Counted from the stretch's first letter, positions 34,873 to 44,888 are shown. The stretch: 64,000 nucleotides of DNA from an uncultured Roseobacter sp. (GCF_947491795.1 NZ_CANLKW010000009.1:1-64000), one strand, 5' to 3'. Numbers and translations: made by a program. The notes: generated from the letters alone by a model not told the origin.

Positions 34873-35214
34873 TCAGTTCGGCATTATGGCCCCGATTGCG
34901 TACATGCCATCCTCGCCCTTGACGAGCATCAGGGTCACCTCGTCACCATCGGTCACCTCTCCCATCATCTGCGCGTTTTCCAGAACCGTCATATCCATCG
35001 TCATTGCAGGCCAGCCGATCTCGGGAATCGGGTCATGGCTCACATTTGCAGTGCCGTCGCCGATCGAATTGATCACGGCCTTCGCGTGAACTGCGCCCTC
35101 CATTTGTTCAGCGGACATCGGCATGTTCGAATGATCCATATTGTGGTTCATTTGCGCGATAGCCCCTGTCGCAGACAGGGTCAGAAGTGCGAGACTTGCA
35201 GTCAGTATCTTCAT
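34873..35214 (-). CDS. cusF: Periplasmic copper chaperone CusF
   Basis: 113 residues from the ATG at 35214, which has GGAG 7 bases ahead (the upstream in-frame ATG at 35226 does not). Signal peptide ILTASLALLTLSATGAIAQ. The metal site is complete: His in NVSHDPIPEIG, then WPAMTMDM with the tryptophan and two methionines of CusF. It hands Cu(I)/Ag(I) to the CusBA pump. A Met/His-rich stretch (MNHNMDHSNMPMSAEQM) opens the mature protein. Last gene of the cus operon. Confidence 0.88.
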   Translation of the reverse strand: MKILTASLALLTLSATGAIAQMNHNMDHSNMPMSAEQMEGAVHAKAVINSIGDGTANVSHDPIPEIGWPAMTMDMTVLENAQMMGEVTDGDEVTLMLVKGEDGMYAIGAIMPN

Positions 35215-35247
35215 GAGAAGCTCCATTCTTGAGATTTGTACGTTCGA

Positions 35248-38200
35248 TTATTCGGCAGGCAGTGCTGCATCGACGGGCTGCTGAATTGGGGACGTGATTT
35301 CGCGGTTTACGCGTTTCAGCGCGAGCCGTTTCCAAATCACGAATATGGAAGGAATGACAAAAAGCGTCAGCAGGGTCGCTGTCACCATACCGCCGATCAT
35401 CGGTGCAGCGATGCGTTGCATGATCTCCGAGCCGGTGCCAGTGCCATACATGATCGGTATCAGCGCCGCGAAGATGGTGGCCACGGTCATGACTTTGGGT
35501 CTCACCCGAAGAACAGCTCCCTCAAAGACGGCCTCCTCGATATCGTCTTGTGTCAGCTTGCGGCCCTCGGATTGACCGAGTTTGCGTCGCTTTTCCCAAG
35601 CGAGATTGAGATAAAGCAGCATGACGATGGCTGTTTCGACGGCCACGCCGGCCAGGGCAATGAAGCCGACAAGGACGGCGATCGAAATGTCGAAGCTGAG
35701 ATACCACAGAAACCAGACACCGCCTGCCAACGCGACAGGAAGCGCGGCGAGAATGATGCCAACTTCAATCACCCTATTGAACGCCATGAACAACATCAGC
35801 GTGATGATCATAAGCGTGGCGGGGGCGACGATCGCCAGCCGGTCCTGCATCCGCTCGATGTATTCATACTGCCCAGACCATGTCAGAGAATATCCGGGCG
35901 GCAGGCGCACCTGATCGGCCACGACCCTCTGCGCCTCGGCGACATATCCGCCGAGGTCTCGTCCTGCGATATCGATAAACACGAACCCCGTGCGCCGCGC
36001 GTTCTCTGATCGGATCATGCCCGGACCATCGACAATTCGGACATCGGCCAAGGCGGTCAACGGCACATGAGACCCTGATGGGGTGACAACGGGCAAGTTT
36101 TCGAGGCGTTCGGGGCTATCGCGCCACGCTTGCGGATAGCGCAGGTTAATCGGAAAGCGCTCCAGCCCTTCAACGGATTCCGATACCTGCATCCCACCGA
36201 TGGCGGTTTGGACCACATCCTGAACATCCCGCACGCTCATCATATACCGCGCTGCGGCGTCGCGTTTGACGTCGATTTCGATGAAACGCCCGCCTACCGG
36301 GCGCTCCGCATAGGCGGAGGCAGTGCCCTCAATAACCGACACGGCCCGTTCCACTTCGATCCCGATGTCTGTGATGACGTTCAGATCAGCACCCGAGATC
36401 TTGACACCAACGGGCGTTCGTATCCCGGTGGCAAGCATGTCGATCCGGTTCTTGATCGGCTGGATCCAGACATTGGTCACGCCCGGGATCTGCACAGTCC
36501 GATCAAGCTCATTGCGAATTTTCTCCATGGTCATGCCAGGGCGCCACTCAGCTTCTGGTTTGAGCTGGATCGTGGTTTCCACCATCGTGAGTGGTGCAGG
36601 ATCGGTCGCTGTCTCAGCGCGCCCCACTTTGCCGTGCACAGTTTCAACCTCTGGGATTGTAGCGATCAGGCGATTGGTCTGCTGCAGGACCTCGCGCGCC
36701 TTACCGATCGACACTCCCGGGTAGAAGCTTGGCATATAGAGGAAGTCGCCCTCATTCAGCTCGGGCATGAACTCGGACCCGAGCCGTTGGTACGGATACC
36801 ACATTGAAGCCACGAGGGCACCGGCAAGCAAGGTTGTCGCCCACGGCCAGGCGATGGCTGCGTCCAGAAAGGGACGATACAGGAAGACAACCAATCGGTT
36901 CAGTGGGTTTTTGCGCTCGGGCAAAATCCGGCCCCGGACAAAGTATCCCATCAAGACCGGAACCAGTGTGATCGATAGGATCGCGGCGGCGGCCATCGCA
37001 TAGGTCTTTGTATAGGCCAGCGGGGCAAAAAGCCTGCCCTCCTGATTTTCCAGCACAAAGACAGGCAGAAAGCTGACCGTAATGATTGCCAGGGAGTAAA
37101 AGAGGGCCGGACCGACCTCAGAGGCGCATTCCTGCACGATCCTCCACCTGTTTTCTGCGGTCAGCTTTTCCTTTTCCAGCCGCCTGTGCATCGCCTCGAT
37201 CATCACGATCGACGCATCGACCATGGCTCCAATGGCAATCGCGATGCCACCAAGCGACATGATGTTCGCATTCACGCCCTGCGCTTTCATCAGAATGAAG
37301 GCAGCGAAGATGCCGAGGGGCAACGACAGCAGGATCACCAGCGATGAGCGCAGATGCAGCAGAAATGCCGCACAGACCAGGACGACGACAATGAATTCCT
37401 GCGTCAGCTTCTTCTTGAGATTGTCGATTGCGCGTTCGATCACGCCGGACCGGTCATAGGTTGTGATAATCTCGACACCCTCCGGCAGGTTCGGCCGCAA
37501 CTCTTCGATGCGGGCCTCCACCGCTTTGATGGTCGCAAGGGCATTGCCACCCCATCGCATGATGACCACGCCGCCAGCGGCATCGCCTTGCCCGTCAAAC
37601 TCTCCGACGCCGCGGCGCAATTCCGGTCCTAGGCGAATGTCAGCAACGTCGCCGAGGGTCAGAGCAGCTCCACGCTCGTTGATCATTAGGGGGGCGCTGG
37701 ATAGATCAGAAAGCTCATCGATGTATCCGGACGAGCGGATCATGAATTCTGCTTCGCCCATCTCGATCACGCTTCCGCCGGTCTCTCGATTTGCCGCCTG
37801 AATCGCGTTCCTGAGTTGTGTCAGCGTGATATCGTAGGCCCGCAATTTGTTCGGATCGACAACGACCTGATACTGTTTGACCATGCCGCCAATCGTTGCG
37901 ACTTCAGACACACCGTCGACAGCCTGCAGTTCGTATTTCAGAAACCAGTCCTGCAGCGTTCTCAGTTGCGCGAGATCGTGTGTGCCGGTTCTGTCGATCA
38001 ACGCATATTGGTAGATCCATCCGACCCCGGTGGCATCCGGGCCAAGCTGAGGGGACACTCCGTCCGGCAGGCTCCCGGTGATCTGCCCAAGATATTCCAG
38101 GACGCGGGACCTTGCCCAATACAGGTCCGTGCCATCTTCGAAAACGACATAGACAAAACTGTCACCAAAGAAGGAAAAGCCGCGTACATCCTGTGCGCCA

Positions 38201-38430
38201 GGTACCGCCAGCAACGATGTGGCGAGCGGATAGGTGATCTGGTTTTCGACCACTTGCGGCGCCTGCCCCGGATAAGGGGTGCGGACGATCACCTGCACAT
38301 CGGACAGGTCCGGTATCGCATCGACCGGTGTCTCGCGGATGGCCCAGATGCCTGCGACACCCATCATGGCGGCAAGGACCAGAATAACAAACCTATTGGC
38401 CAGCGAGGCGCGGATGATCGCCGGGATCAC
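35248..38430 (-). CDS. cusA: Copper/silver RND efflux pump CusA
   Basis: 1060 residues, full length for the heavy-metal RND family. Twelve membrane segments and two large periplasmic loops; start MIPAIIRASLANRFVILVLAAMMGV, then RETPVDAIPDLSDVQVIV. The stretch KNRIDMLATGIRTPVGVKISG carries the substrate methionine region of CusA-type pumps, favouring monovalent copper/silver over zinc. Its start overlaps the cusB stop by ATGA. Exports periplasmic copper with CusB and an outer-membrane channel; no cusC-like gene is seen in this window. Confidence 0.92.
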   Translation of the reverse strand: MIPAIIRASLANRFVILVLAAMMGVAGIWAIRETPVDAIPDLSDVQVIVRTPYPGQAPQVVENQITYPLATSLLAVPGAQDVRGFSFFGDSFVYVVFEDGTDLYWARSRVLEYLGQITGSLPDGVSPQLGPDATGVGWIYQYALIDRTGTHDLAQLRTLQDWFLKYELQAVDGVSEVATIGGMVKQYQVVVDPNKLRAYDITLTQLRNAIQAANRETGGSVIEMGEAEFMIRSSGYIDELSDLSSAPLMINERGAALTLGDVADIRLGPELRRGVGEFDGQGDAAGGVVIMRWGGNALATIKAVEARIEELRPNLPEGVEIITTYDRSGVIERAIDNLKKKLTQEFIVVVLVCAAFLLHLRSSLVILLSLPLGIFAAFILMKAQGVNANIMSLGGIAIAIGAMVDASIVMIEAMHRRLEKEKLTAENRWRIVQECASEVGPALFYSLAIITVSFLPVFVLENQEGRLFAPLAYTKTYAMAAAAILSITLVPVLMGYFVRGRILPERKNPLNRLVVFLYRPFLDAAIAWPWATTLLAGALVASMWYPYQRLGSEFMPELNEGDFLYMPSFYPGVSIGKAREVLQQTNRLIATIPEVETVHGKVGRAETATDPAPLTMVETTIQLKPEAEWRPGMTMEKIRNELDRTVQIPGVTNVWIQPIKNRIDMLATGIRTPVGVKISGADLNVITDIGIEVERAVSVIEGTASAYAERPVGGRFIEIDVKRDAAARYMMSVRDVQDVVQTAIGGMQVSESVEGLERFPINLRYPQAWRDSPERLENLPVVTPSGSHVPLTALADVRIVDGPGMIRSENARRTGFVFIDIAGRDLGGYVAEAQRVVADQVRLPPGYSLTWSGQYEYIERMQDRLAIVAPATLMIITLMLFMAFNRVIEVGIILAALPVALAGGVWFLWYLSFDISIAVLVGFIALAGVAVETAIVMLLYLNLAWEKRRKLGQSEGRKLTQDDIEEAVFEGAVLRVRPKVMTVATIFAALIPIMYGTGTGSEIMQRIAAPMIGGMVTATLLTLFVIPSIFVIWKRLALKRVNREITSPIQQPVDAALPAE

Positions 38431-40856
38431 TGGGTAACCCTCCCGTTACTGACAACATCGATCAATGTCATCGAGAAATCCGGGTTGCGCCGCAGGATGA
38501 GCGTGACGTCCGTTCCCACTGTGAGTTGGGAAATCTCGAGCTCCTCAGCCAAGGGAAAATCCATTGTCATTCCGGGCATGCCGATATCGGTCATCGGCCC
38601 ATGGGTGATGTTCGCCGTCCGTGATTGAGCATCGATGGAGTTGATTTGACCTGAAACCTGCATGGGCGGTGCCACAGGTTCGGCCGCCGCCAGCACCATA
38701 TTCATGCCGTCCGGGCGCGCGAAAGTGAGCACCATCTCCACATCTGTCATCAACGCGGCAGCGTCGAGTGACGGATCAATATCAAAGGCCATGGTCATGC
38801 CAGGCATGCCGATATCGGTCATCGGTCCATGGGTGATCGTGGCCTTTGAGGCGTTTGTATCGACACTATCGATCGTGCCTGAGACCACGATGGGCGGTGC
38901 CGCAGCTGCTTTAAGCTCGACATCAGACAAGATCATGTTCAAGCCATCCGGCCGTGCAAATGTGAGGGTCATTTGGACGCCGGTTTTCAGCGATGCCATG
39001 TCCAAGCCCGGATCGATGGGGAAATCCATGGTCATGCCTGGCATTCCGATCTCAGCCATGGGCCCGTGGGTGATCGTTGCGGTTCCGGAATTCAGATCCA
39101 GGTCGTCGATGGTGCCGGACACCATGATCGGCGCTGCGGCATTTGTTTCAGCCGCTTCCACCTCTTCGGGATCGGTGCCCTCGGCGCGGACCGCGACTAC
39201 GGAGAAAAGGCCGCCATCACCTGCCGTGAGATCGAATTCGATCGGCGCATCGAGAGGCACGGCCTCAAGATCAACCCCCAACACCGGCAGGTCCATCGTC
39301 ATTGCGGGCCAGCCAAGCTCTGGGATCGGGCCATGCTCCAGCGTTAGCTTGCCATCCGACGTCACCGCGCGTGCAATCCCAGTGCCGGTACCGGCAATTC
39401 CATCATCTGGCGCAAGTTCGGTGAGGCTCAGGAGTCCATCTGCGCCACGGGCCACGAGAAACGCGACTGCCTCCCCCTCCTTTAGCCGATCCAGGGGAAC
39501 ATCGGCTCTCACCGGGAAGTCGGATGTCATCGCTGGCCAGTCCAGGCTTTCCAGGGCGTCATGCTGCACGGTTGCCACCCGACTCTGTGGATCGAGAGCA
39601 ACGAGAACACCGCTGCCCCGCGCCGGGTCGGCATCCGTTGGCGCCATGCGCGTGAAGCCTGCGCTCAAAGCGCTTTCGCTGTCGATCAGGAACTGTGCGG
39701 AGGCAACGACCTCTTCACCCGGACCCAGGCCCTGAAGAATTTCTGTCCGCCCGCCTTCTCCGAAACTGTCCCGGAGACCGGCAGTCACCAATCTCGGTCG
39801 GAAGGTCCCCTCCCCTGTTTTCAGGATGACGCGCTCAGCCGACCCTGTCCGTATTACGGCCTCAGATGGCACAGTCAGGACTGTACGGCTTTCGTTGGGC
39901 GTGAGACTGACACTTCCGAACATTCCGGGGCGGAGCACGCCATCGGAATTGTCAAACCTCAGTCGAACAGGAAGCGTTCGTGTTTGGGGATCGAGTTCGG
40001 GATAGATGTAGTCGATGTCGCCTTCAAACACGCGCCCTGGCAAGTGTTCGAACCGAGCGATAGCCCGCATATCCTCAGACAGCCGGGCAATATCACGTTC
40101 AAAGACATCTACAATGAGCCAGACCTTTGACAAGTCAGCGACAGAGAAGGCAAGCGTTCCAGGTTGCAGATACATGCCATCGGCCGCATTCAGGGCGATG
40201 ACCACGCCGTTCTGTGGTGCTTCGATCTCGATGTTGCGAACCAATTCGCCGCCCGCCTCGATCTCCGCAACCTGGCGGGCAGACATACCGTGGCTCATCA
40301 GCTTGTTGCGCGCCGCATCCAGAATGCGGGGGTCACCATCTTCGACAGCGCGAACAAGATCACCCGTCGCGGCTGCGATGAGTGGAGAAAAGAGCTCGAA
40401 AAGAACCTGCTCCCCGGCAACGCGGTCTCCGACCGCTCGGACCTTAAGCCTTTCGACCCAACCTTCTACCCGCGTATGCACATGACTGGTCAGATGTTCG
40501 TCATACCCCACGAAACCCACAGTCTCGATCCGAGGTTGCACTTCACTCATGCGGGCGACCGCCGTGCGTACGCCGATTGCGTTGATTTCGGCCGCGTTCA
40601 GTGTGACCTCGGCAGGATCACCAGATGGTTCCTGTCCGGCATAGACGGGAATAAGATCCATCCCCATGGGCGACTTGCCCGGTCCTGGTTGACGGAAATT
40701 TGGGTCCATGGGCGCAACCCAATAGAGAATCTCGGGGCCTTCAGATCCCCCTTGCACCGCTGGATTCAGGTACAACCGCTCAACGTAAACCCCACCGCCA
40801 AGGCCGGCTGCCAAGGCAAGAACTGAAAGTGCCGCGTATCTTCCACGCATAAACAT
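38427..40856 (-). CDS. cusB: CusB membrane fusion protein with five CusF modules
   Basis: 809 residues, about twice a usual CusB. N-terminal anchor, then a heavy-metal-binding motif YWVAPMDPNFRQPGPGKSPMGMDLIPVY (about 45-72), then the adaptor core to about residue 400. The rest is five CusF-like modules (about 415-480, 490-556, 576-645, 655-722, 731-800). Module 2 keeps His-Trp-Met-Met (EHGPIPELGWPAMTMDLP); module 1 has MTS in place of MTM; modules 3-5 read GMPGMTM with Met in place of Trp. Overlaps cusA by ATGA. Seen: the repeats. Inferred: a tethered chaperone chain feeding CusA. Confidence 0.9.
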   Translation of the reverse strand: MFMRGRYAALSVLALAAGLGGGVYVERLYLNPAVQGGSEGPEILYWVAPMDPNFRQPGPGKSPMGMDLIPVYAGQEPSGDPAEVTLNAAEINAIGVRTAVARMSEVQPRIETVGFVGYDEHLTSHVHTRVEGWVERLKVRAVGDRVAGEQVLFELFSPLIAAATGDLVRAVEDGDPRILDAARNKLMSHGMSARQVAEIEAGGELVRNIEIEAPQNGVVIALNAADGMYLQPGTLAFSVADLSKVWLIVDVFERDIARLSEDMRAIARFEHLPGRVFEGDIDYIYPELDPQTRTLPVRLRFDNSDGVLRPGMFGSVSLTPNESRTVLTVPSEAVIRTGSAERVILKTGEGTFRPRLVTAGLRDSFGEGGRTEILQGLGPGEEVVASAQFLIDSESALSAGFTRMAPTDADPARGSGVLVALDPQSRVATVQHDALESLDWPAMTSDFPVRADVPLDRLKEGEAVAFLVARGADGLLSLTELAPDDGIAGTGTGIARAVTSDGKLTLEHGPIPELGWPAMTMDLPVLGVDLEAVPLDAPIEFDLTAGDGGLFSVVAVRAEGTDPEEVEAAETNAAAPIMVSGTIDDLDLNSGTATITHGPMAEIGMPGMTMDFPIDPGLDMASLKTGVQMTLTFARPDGLNMILSDVELKAAAAPPIVVSGTIDSVDTNASKATITHGPMTDIGMPGMTMAFDIDPSLDAAALMTDVEMVLTFARPDGMNMVLAAAEPVAPPMQVSGQINSIDAQSRTANITHGPMTDIGMPGMTMDFPLAEELEISQLTVGTDVTLILRRNPDFSMTLIDVVSNGRVTQ
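38457..39614 (-). repeat. Five tandem CusF-module repeats within cusB
   Basis: Direct repeats in coding DNA, about 205-260 bases each. The last three are the most alike and share a stretch with ATGCCGATATCGGTCATCGG-like sequence around 38580, 38810 and (diverged) 39050, pointing to recent duplication of those units. Confidence 0.8.
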
Positions 40857-40927
40857 CGTCTCCTGACGGCTGCATTGGATGCAGCGATCGATCGGTCAAA
40901 CAGCCCGCACATGCGGGCACCGAAATG

Positions 40928-41320
40928 TCAGGAGTGTCGGGGCGGGCGATCGGGCACGAGGGGCTCACGGGATACATGAGCCCTGGAAAATCCGACACGT
41001 GTTGGCGCTGTAAAAGCGGTTTCTTCAGACCGATGATCCAGATGTTGCTGGTAGTCCATGACACAGCAAAGACCGGTGTGACACCCGTCGCCGTGTCCTG
41101 CGTGAGCGTCCGCTTGCCGCTCGCCATTGTTTTCGGGGTGTTGCGCGTGGACGTGGTTGGGCACTTCTCCCGCCGAAGCGACAGCGGCGATGTGCAGGCC
41201 GCTCTCCACGCCGCTGATCTCTCCATCAAACGGCATTGCCTGCGTTCCGACGACGGTGATCGTCAGACACACACAGGCAAGACATGCCGATCGCAGGAAA
41301 AAGAACGCGTTCCAAACCAT
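40928..41320 (-). CDS. Secreted His/Cys-rich protein at the head of the cus operon
   Basis: 130 residues with a signal peptide (FLRSACLACVCLTITVVGTQA). The mature part has HVHAQHPENN, HAGHGDGCHTGLCC and DYQQHLDHR, a likely metal-binding His/Cys cluster, and a C-terminal tail ending PDRPPRHS. Small proteins of this type occur before copper efflux genes; function unknown. It lies 71 bases upstream of cusB on the same strand and is divergent from the DsbA-like gene. Confidence 0.65.
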   Translation of the reverse strand: MVWNAFFFLRSACLACVCLTITVVGTQAMPFDGEISGVESGLHIAAVASAGEVPNHVHAQHPENNGERQADAHAGHGDGCHTGLCCVMDYQQHLDHRSEETAFTAPTRVGFSRAHVSREPLVPDRPPRHS

Positions 41321-41374
41321 ATGCGTGAAATAGCGCTCTTCAGAAGTTGCGGCAATTGGAGCGGGGCTGAAAGA

Positions 41375-41394
41375 TTGTATCAGTTTGTAAAGTT
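41375..41394. promoter_or_regulatory. Tandem 10-bp direct repeat A, candidate response-regulator site
   Basis: TTGTATCAGT TTGTAAAGTT: two TTGTA half-sites exactly 10 bases apart, in the divergent space between the cus operon and the DsbA-like gene. OmpR-family regulators bind such tandem repeats. Matching sites lie at 50407, 56992 and 59325. Confidence 0.5.
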
Positions 41395-41454
41395 GACCTT
41401 TTCCAAGGCTTCACACTACGAACTTAGGGGGGACACGGTGAGATCAGGCTTCAG

Positions 41455-42237
41455 ATGGATTGCAAGAAACGGTCAACGCTTTTGACGATCGGTGCGATCA
41501 TCGCAGGGTACGCCGCCCTGCGCACAGTTCCCTCATTGTTGCCGGAAAAACTGGAATTGCAGGCGCTCGATAGACCAGAAGGATTTCGTAAGTTCGTTGC
41601 GGGTGAGACGTCAGGCGGCTTCGATCCTTTTGTAGGCTTGGGCACGGCGGACAGCACCGAGGTGGCGGCGCAGAAAGCTGCAGCCTTAACGCGTGTCTCC
41701 GAGAATATTTGTTCGGCCCTTTACGGTGGTCTGAGTCCCACGCCTACCCAGGTCCCGATGGCGTCGTTCTCGGACTACTATTGCCCCTTTTGCCGGGTGC
41801 AAACCAAACGATTGGCCGACATGACGAGCGAGATGCCAGACAAGATCGCAGTGGCGTGGCATGAATTGCCGCTCCTCGGCGACAGCTCAAATCTTGCGGC
41901 CAAGGCAGCTCTTGCGGCGAAACGGCAAGGCGCGTACGTCGCTTTCCACGAACGTTTGATGACAACGCCGTTCCAAGCATCGCCGGAATACCTTGCCCGC
42001 CTCTCCGATGACATCGGCGTCGATAGCAAGAAATTGATCACCGACATGGAGAGTGCCGAGATCACGCGCGAGCTGGAAGACAGTGCAGCGCTTGCACGCG
42101 TGTTCGCCTTTGTCGGCACGCCGGCCCTCGTGATCGGCCGCACTGTCGTCCAAGGTCAGATCAGCGACAGAATGGTTCGCGAGATCATCGAGTTGGAACG
42201 CGAAGAGGGTTGGCGAGATGTTTGTACGGCTGCATAG
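41455..42237 (+). CDS. DsbA/ScsC-like periplasmic thioredoxin-fold protein
   Basis: 260 residues with an N-terminal hydrophobic anchor or uncleaved signal (STLLTIGAIIAGYAAL). Redox centre CPFC in MASFSDYYCPFCRVQTKRL (about residues 109-120), cis-proline in FVGTPALVIG. Related to the thiol oxidoreductases used as oxidase or isomerase (DsbA, DsbG, ScsC). It heads a run with a rhodanese and a ScsB/DsbD-like reductase, the arrangement of suppressor-of-copper-sensitivity genes. Confidence 0.8.
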   Translation: MDCKKRSTLLTIGAIIAGYAALRTVPSLLPEKLELQALDRPEGFRKFVAGETSGGFDPFVGLGTADSTEVAAQKAAALTRVSENICSALYGGLSPTPTQVPMASFSDYYCPFCRVQTKRLADMTSEMPDKIAVAWHELPLLGDSSNLAAKAALAAKRQGAYVAFHERLMTTPFQASPEYLARLSDDIGVDSKKLITDMESAEITRELEDSAALARVFAFVGTPALVIGRTVVQGQISDRMVREIIELEREEGWRDVCTAA

Positions 42238-42296
42238 GCTGCAAGGCTCGCCCCGGGAAGTCTTGGCGTTTCTCGTCAATCGACGGTGGAGGCAAG

Positions 42297-42752
42297 ATGG
42301 ATAGGCGGTGCTTCATCCTGTTTGCTTCTTCGTGGGTCGTGGGGCCTCAGGTCGTTGCGGCCGCGACGCGCGAGATCTGGTCGGCTGCCGAGACGGCCGA
42401 CGCATTGGCGCGGAACAGAGTATCCCTGATTGATGTTCGATCGCGCCCTGAATGGGTGGAAACGGGCGTTGCAAAAGAGGCATGGCCGATCAGTATGCAC
42501 GAACCCGGGTTCGAGCAGCGCTTGTTCGCCGCACGCGACTTTTCAGGCGAGAAACCCATTGCGCTGATCTGTGCCACCGGCGGGCGCAGCGGCCGTCTTT
42601 TGAGCGTCTTGAAACGAGCCGGCTACACGGGCTTCATCGATGTGTCGGAAGGCATGCTGGGATCACCGAAGGGGCCAGGCTGGATCGCACGCGGATTGCC
42701 GGTGACAGATCTCGAGGCGGCCTTGGCAAGCCTGCCTCGCGCATTGCGTTGA
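42297..42752 (+). CDS. Periplasmic rhodanese-domain protein
   Basis: 151 residues from the ATG at 42297, preceded by GGAGG with good spacing; the longer frame from 42210 overlaps the previous gene. Signal peptide RCFILFASSWVVGPQVVAA. Rhodanese fold: VSLIDVRSRPEWVETG, then the active-site loop ICATGGRSGR with its cysteine (about residue 103), then GYTGFIDVSEGMLG. Sulfur transfer or thiol chemistry in the periplasm next to thiol-reducing proteins. Confidence 0.82.
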   Translation: MDRRCFILFASSWVVGPQVVAAATREIWSAAETADALARNRVSLIDVRSRPEWVETGVAKEAWPISMHEPGFEQRLFAARDFSGEKPIALICATGGRSGRLLSVLKRAGYTGFIDVSEGMLGSPKGPGWIARGLPVTDLEAALASLPRALR

Positions 42753-42756
42753 CCGC

Positions 42757-44883
42757 ATGCTCATCCAAATGACCGTCCGGGTTTCTCACCTCGGGGCTTG
42801 GCCTCTGCTCTTCTTTCTCGGTTGCATGGGCATCTTCCTATCCGATGCCGTCAAGGCTGCCGAATCCGAGAGCTTTTCAAACCCCGCCGTAACCGCGCGT
42901 CTTATCTCGGCCGAAGACGGGATTGCGCCAGATGCCGCCTCCGTCTCACTCGGATTGGCCTTGGAGTACGGTGAGGGCTGGAAGGGATACTGGCGCACGC
43001 CCGGCGAGGTTGGCTTGGCACCGGCGATCGACTGGACTGGTTCGACCAATCTGAAATCCGCCGAGCTCCTCTGGCCCGCGCCGGAACGTTTCGAGGCCTT
43101 CGGGATCGAGAACTTCGGCTATTCAGGTCGGGTTGTCTTGCCGATCCGCGCGAGACTTGAGGACGCCGGCCACCCTCTGGAACTGCGTGCCCGCGTGTCG
43201 TTGCTGACATGTTCGACTGTCTGTGTGCCTCATGACTTCGAACTTTCTCTCGCCCTTCCACAAGGCATCGGGATCGATACAAACTCGGCTCGCCAGATTG
43301 CTACTTATGCCGATCGCGTTCCCGCAGTACCCGAGAACAGCGACATCAGAATATCGGTCACGGCCCTCGATGCGCGCGACTCGGCTCTCATCGTTTTGGC
43401 AACGAGCGACACACCGTTCGGTGAGGTCGACGTGTTCCCGGAATTCGGACCGCTTGTGACCTTTGGCAAACCAGATATCCGATTGGATCGCGATAGAACG
43501 GAACTCTGGGCACAAATACCGATCAACGCCTGGACCGAAGAGCACGCAGAGCCTTCGGTGACGATCACAGACACCGCACGTGCAATCACGGCGCCGATCA
43601 CGCTTACCTCAGATCCCCCTGCCCCACCGTTTTCAAGCGCGAACCCTCGAACGAGTCTGCTGAAGGTCGTGGCGGTGGCCGCCATCGCCTTTCTCGGTGG
43701 TCTGATCCTCAATGTCATGCCCTGCGTGTTACCCGTTCTATCGATCAAGCTCACATCTGTTTTGAAGGTAACCGGTCAAACCCGGCAGATGACGCGCAAC
43801 GGATTCCTGTTTTCGGCTTTGGGGGTACTGACATTTGTCTGGGCGCTTGCGGCTGCCTTAGTGTTTCTTCAATGGATCGGAGTATCCGTCGGCTGGGGTA
43901 TACAATTCCAGAATCCGGTCTTCGTGACGCTGATGTTCATGGTCATCGCCGTCTTTGCCGCCAATCTCTTCGGTGCATTCGAGATAACCCTGCCCGCGGC
44001 CCTTCAAGACCGCCTGGGTGCAAGCAATGCCAGAGCCGAGTACATCTCAGACTTTGGCACCGGACTGCTTGCGGCCATCCTCGCTACGCCGTGTTCCGCC
44101 CCGTTCCTCGGCACCGCGATAACCTTTGCGCTCGCGGGTACACAACTGGACGTGATGGTGATATTCACGGCGCTCGGTCTTGGACTGGCCCTCCCCTACC
44201 TCGTCATTGCCGCACGTCCCGAGTTGGTCACGCGACTGCCCCGGCCCGGGCGATGGATGCTTCTGGTCAGGATCCTTCTTGGCGGTCTGTTGCTGGCAAC
44301 AGCCGCATGGCTCTTGTTCGTTCTTGTCGGCGTGGCGGGTGGGCGGGCAGCTGCCTTCATCTCGGCACTCACAGCTGTGTTCATCGTCGCCGCATCAATC
44401 CCACAGGCAAACCAATGGGTACGGCGTGCGGTTCTCAGCGCCTGTGTTTTTCTGGCGATTTTTGGGGCAGGTCTCACCTCAACCCCTGACCGCACCACAG
44501 CAGGGGTTGATGCGACGTCCCACTGGCAGGATTTCGAACCCCTCGGCATCGCGCGCCGCGTCTCTGAAGGCGAGACGGTGTTCGTCGATGTGACCGCGGA
44601 TTGGTGTCTGACCTGCAAAGCCAACAAGTCTCTCGTGCTTGACAGGGATCCAGTGCGTGCGCGGTTGCGCGGCGGTTTTGTGATCGCCATACAGGCGGAT
44701 TGGACCCGCCCGGATGACAACATCGCGCGGTTTCTCGAGCGATATGACCGCTACGGCATTCCGTTCAATATTGTCTTCGGGCCAGGGTCGCCTTCCGGCA
44801 TCGCTCTCCCAGAAATTTTGACGCCACAGGCAGTTCTTGACGCTCTCGACACAGCGTCTGTTCGAAGTGTCGCGTCGGAGTAA
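42757..44883 (+). CDS. ScsB/DsbD-family thiol:disulfide transporter
   Basis: 708 residues. Signal peptide, a periplasmic N-terminal domain with paired cysteines (LLTCSTVCVPHDFEL), eight or so membrane segments with the redox cysteines (LNVMPCVLPVLSIKL and ATPCSAPFLGTA), and a C-terminal thioredoxin domain with CLTC (VDVTADWCLTCKANKSL). It brings electrons from the cytoplasm to reduce periplasmic partners, probably the DsbA/ScsC-like protein encoded upstream. Copper oxidises such thiols, explaining its place here. Four bases after the rhodanese stop. Confidence 0.88.
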   Translation: MLIQMTVRVSHLGAWPLLFFLGCMGIFLSDAVKAAESESFSNPAVTARLISAEDGIAPDAASVSLGLALEYGEGWKGYWRTPGEVGLAPAIDWTGSTNLKSAELLWPAPERFEAFGIENFGYSGRVVLPIRARLEDAGHPLELRARVSLLTCSTVCVPHDFELSLALPQGIGIDTNSARQIATYADRVPAVPENSDIRISVTALDARDSALIVLATSDTPFGEVDVFPEFGPLVTFGKPDIRLDRDRTELWAQIPINAWTEEHAEPSVTITDTARAITAPITLTSDPPAPPFSSANPRTSLLKVVAVAAIAFLGGLILNVMPCVLPVLSIKLTSVLKVTGQTRQMTRNGFLFSALGVLTFVWALAAALVFLQWIGVSVGWGIQFQNPVFVTLMFMVIAVFAANLFGAFEITLPAALQDRLGASNARAEYISDFGTGLLAAILATPCSAPFLGTAITFALAGTQLDVMVIFTALGLGLALPYLVIAARPELVTRLPRPGRWMLLVRILLGGLLLATAAWLLFVLVGVAGGRAAAFISALTAVFIVAASIPQANQWVRRAVLSACVFLAIFGAGLTSTPDRTTAGVDATSHWQDFEPLGIARRVSEGETVFVDVTADWCLTCKANKSLVLDRDPVRARLRGGFVIAIQADWTRPDDNIARFLERYDRYGIPFNIVFGPGSPSGIALPEILTPQAVLDALDTASVRSVASE

Positions 44884-44888
44884 CGCGC

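Noticed and set aside
41393..41423. TTGACC with a 19-base spacing before the DsbA-like gene as a fourth CueR promoter
   Set aside because: The spacer lacks the TCCA...TGGA dyad and the -10 position reads ACGAAC.
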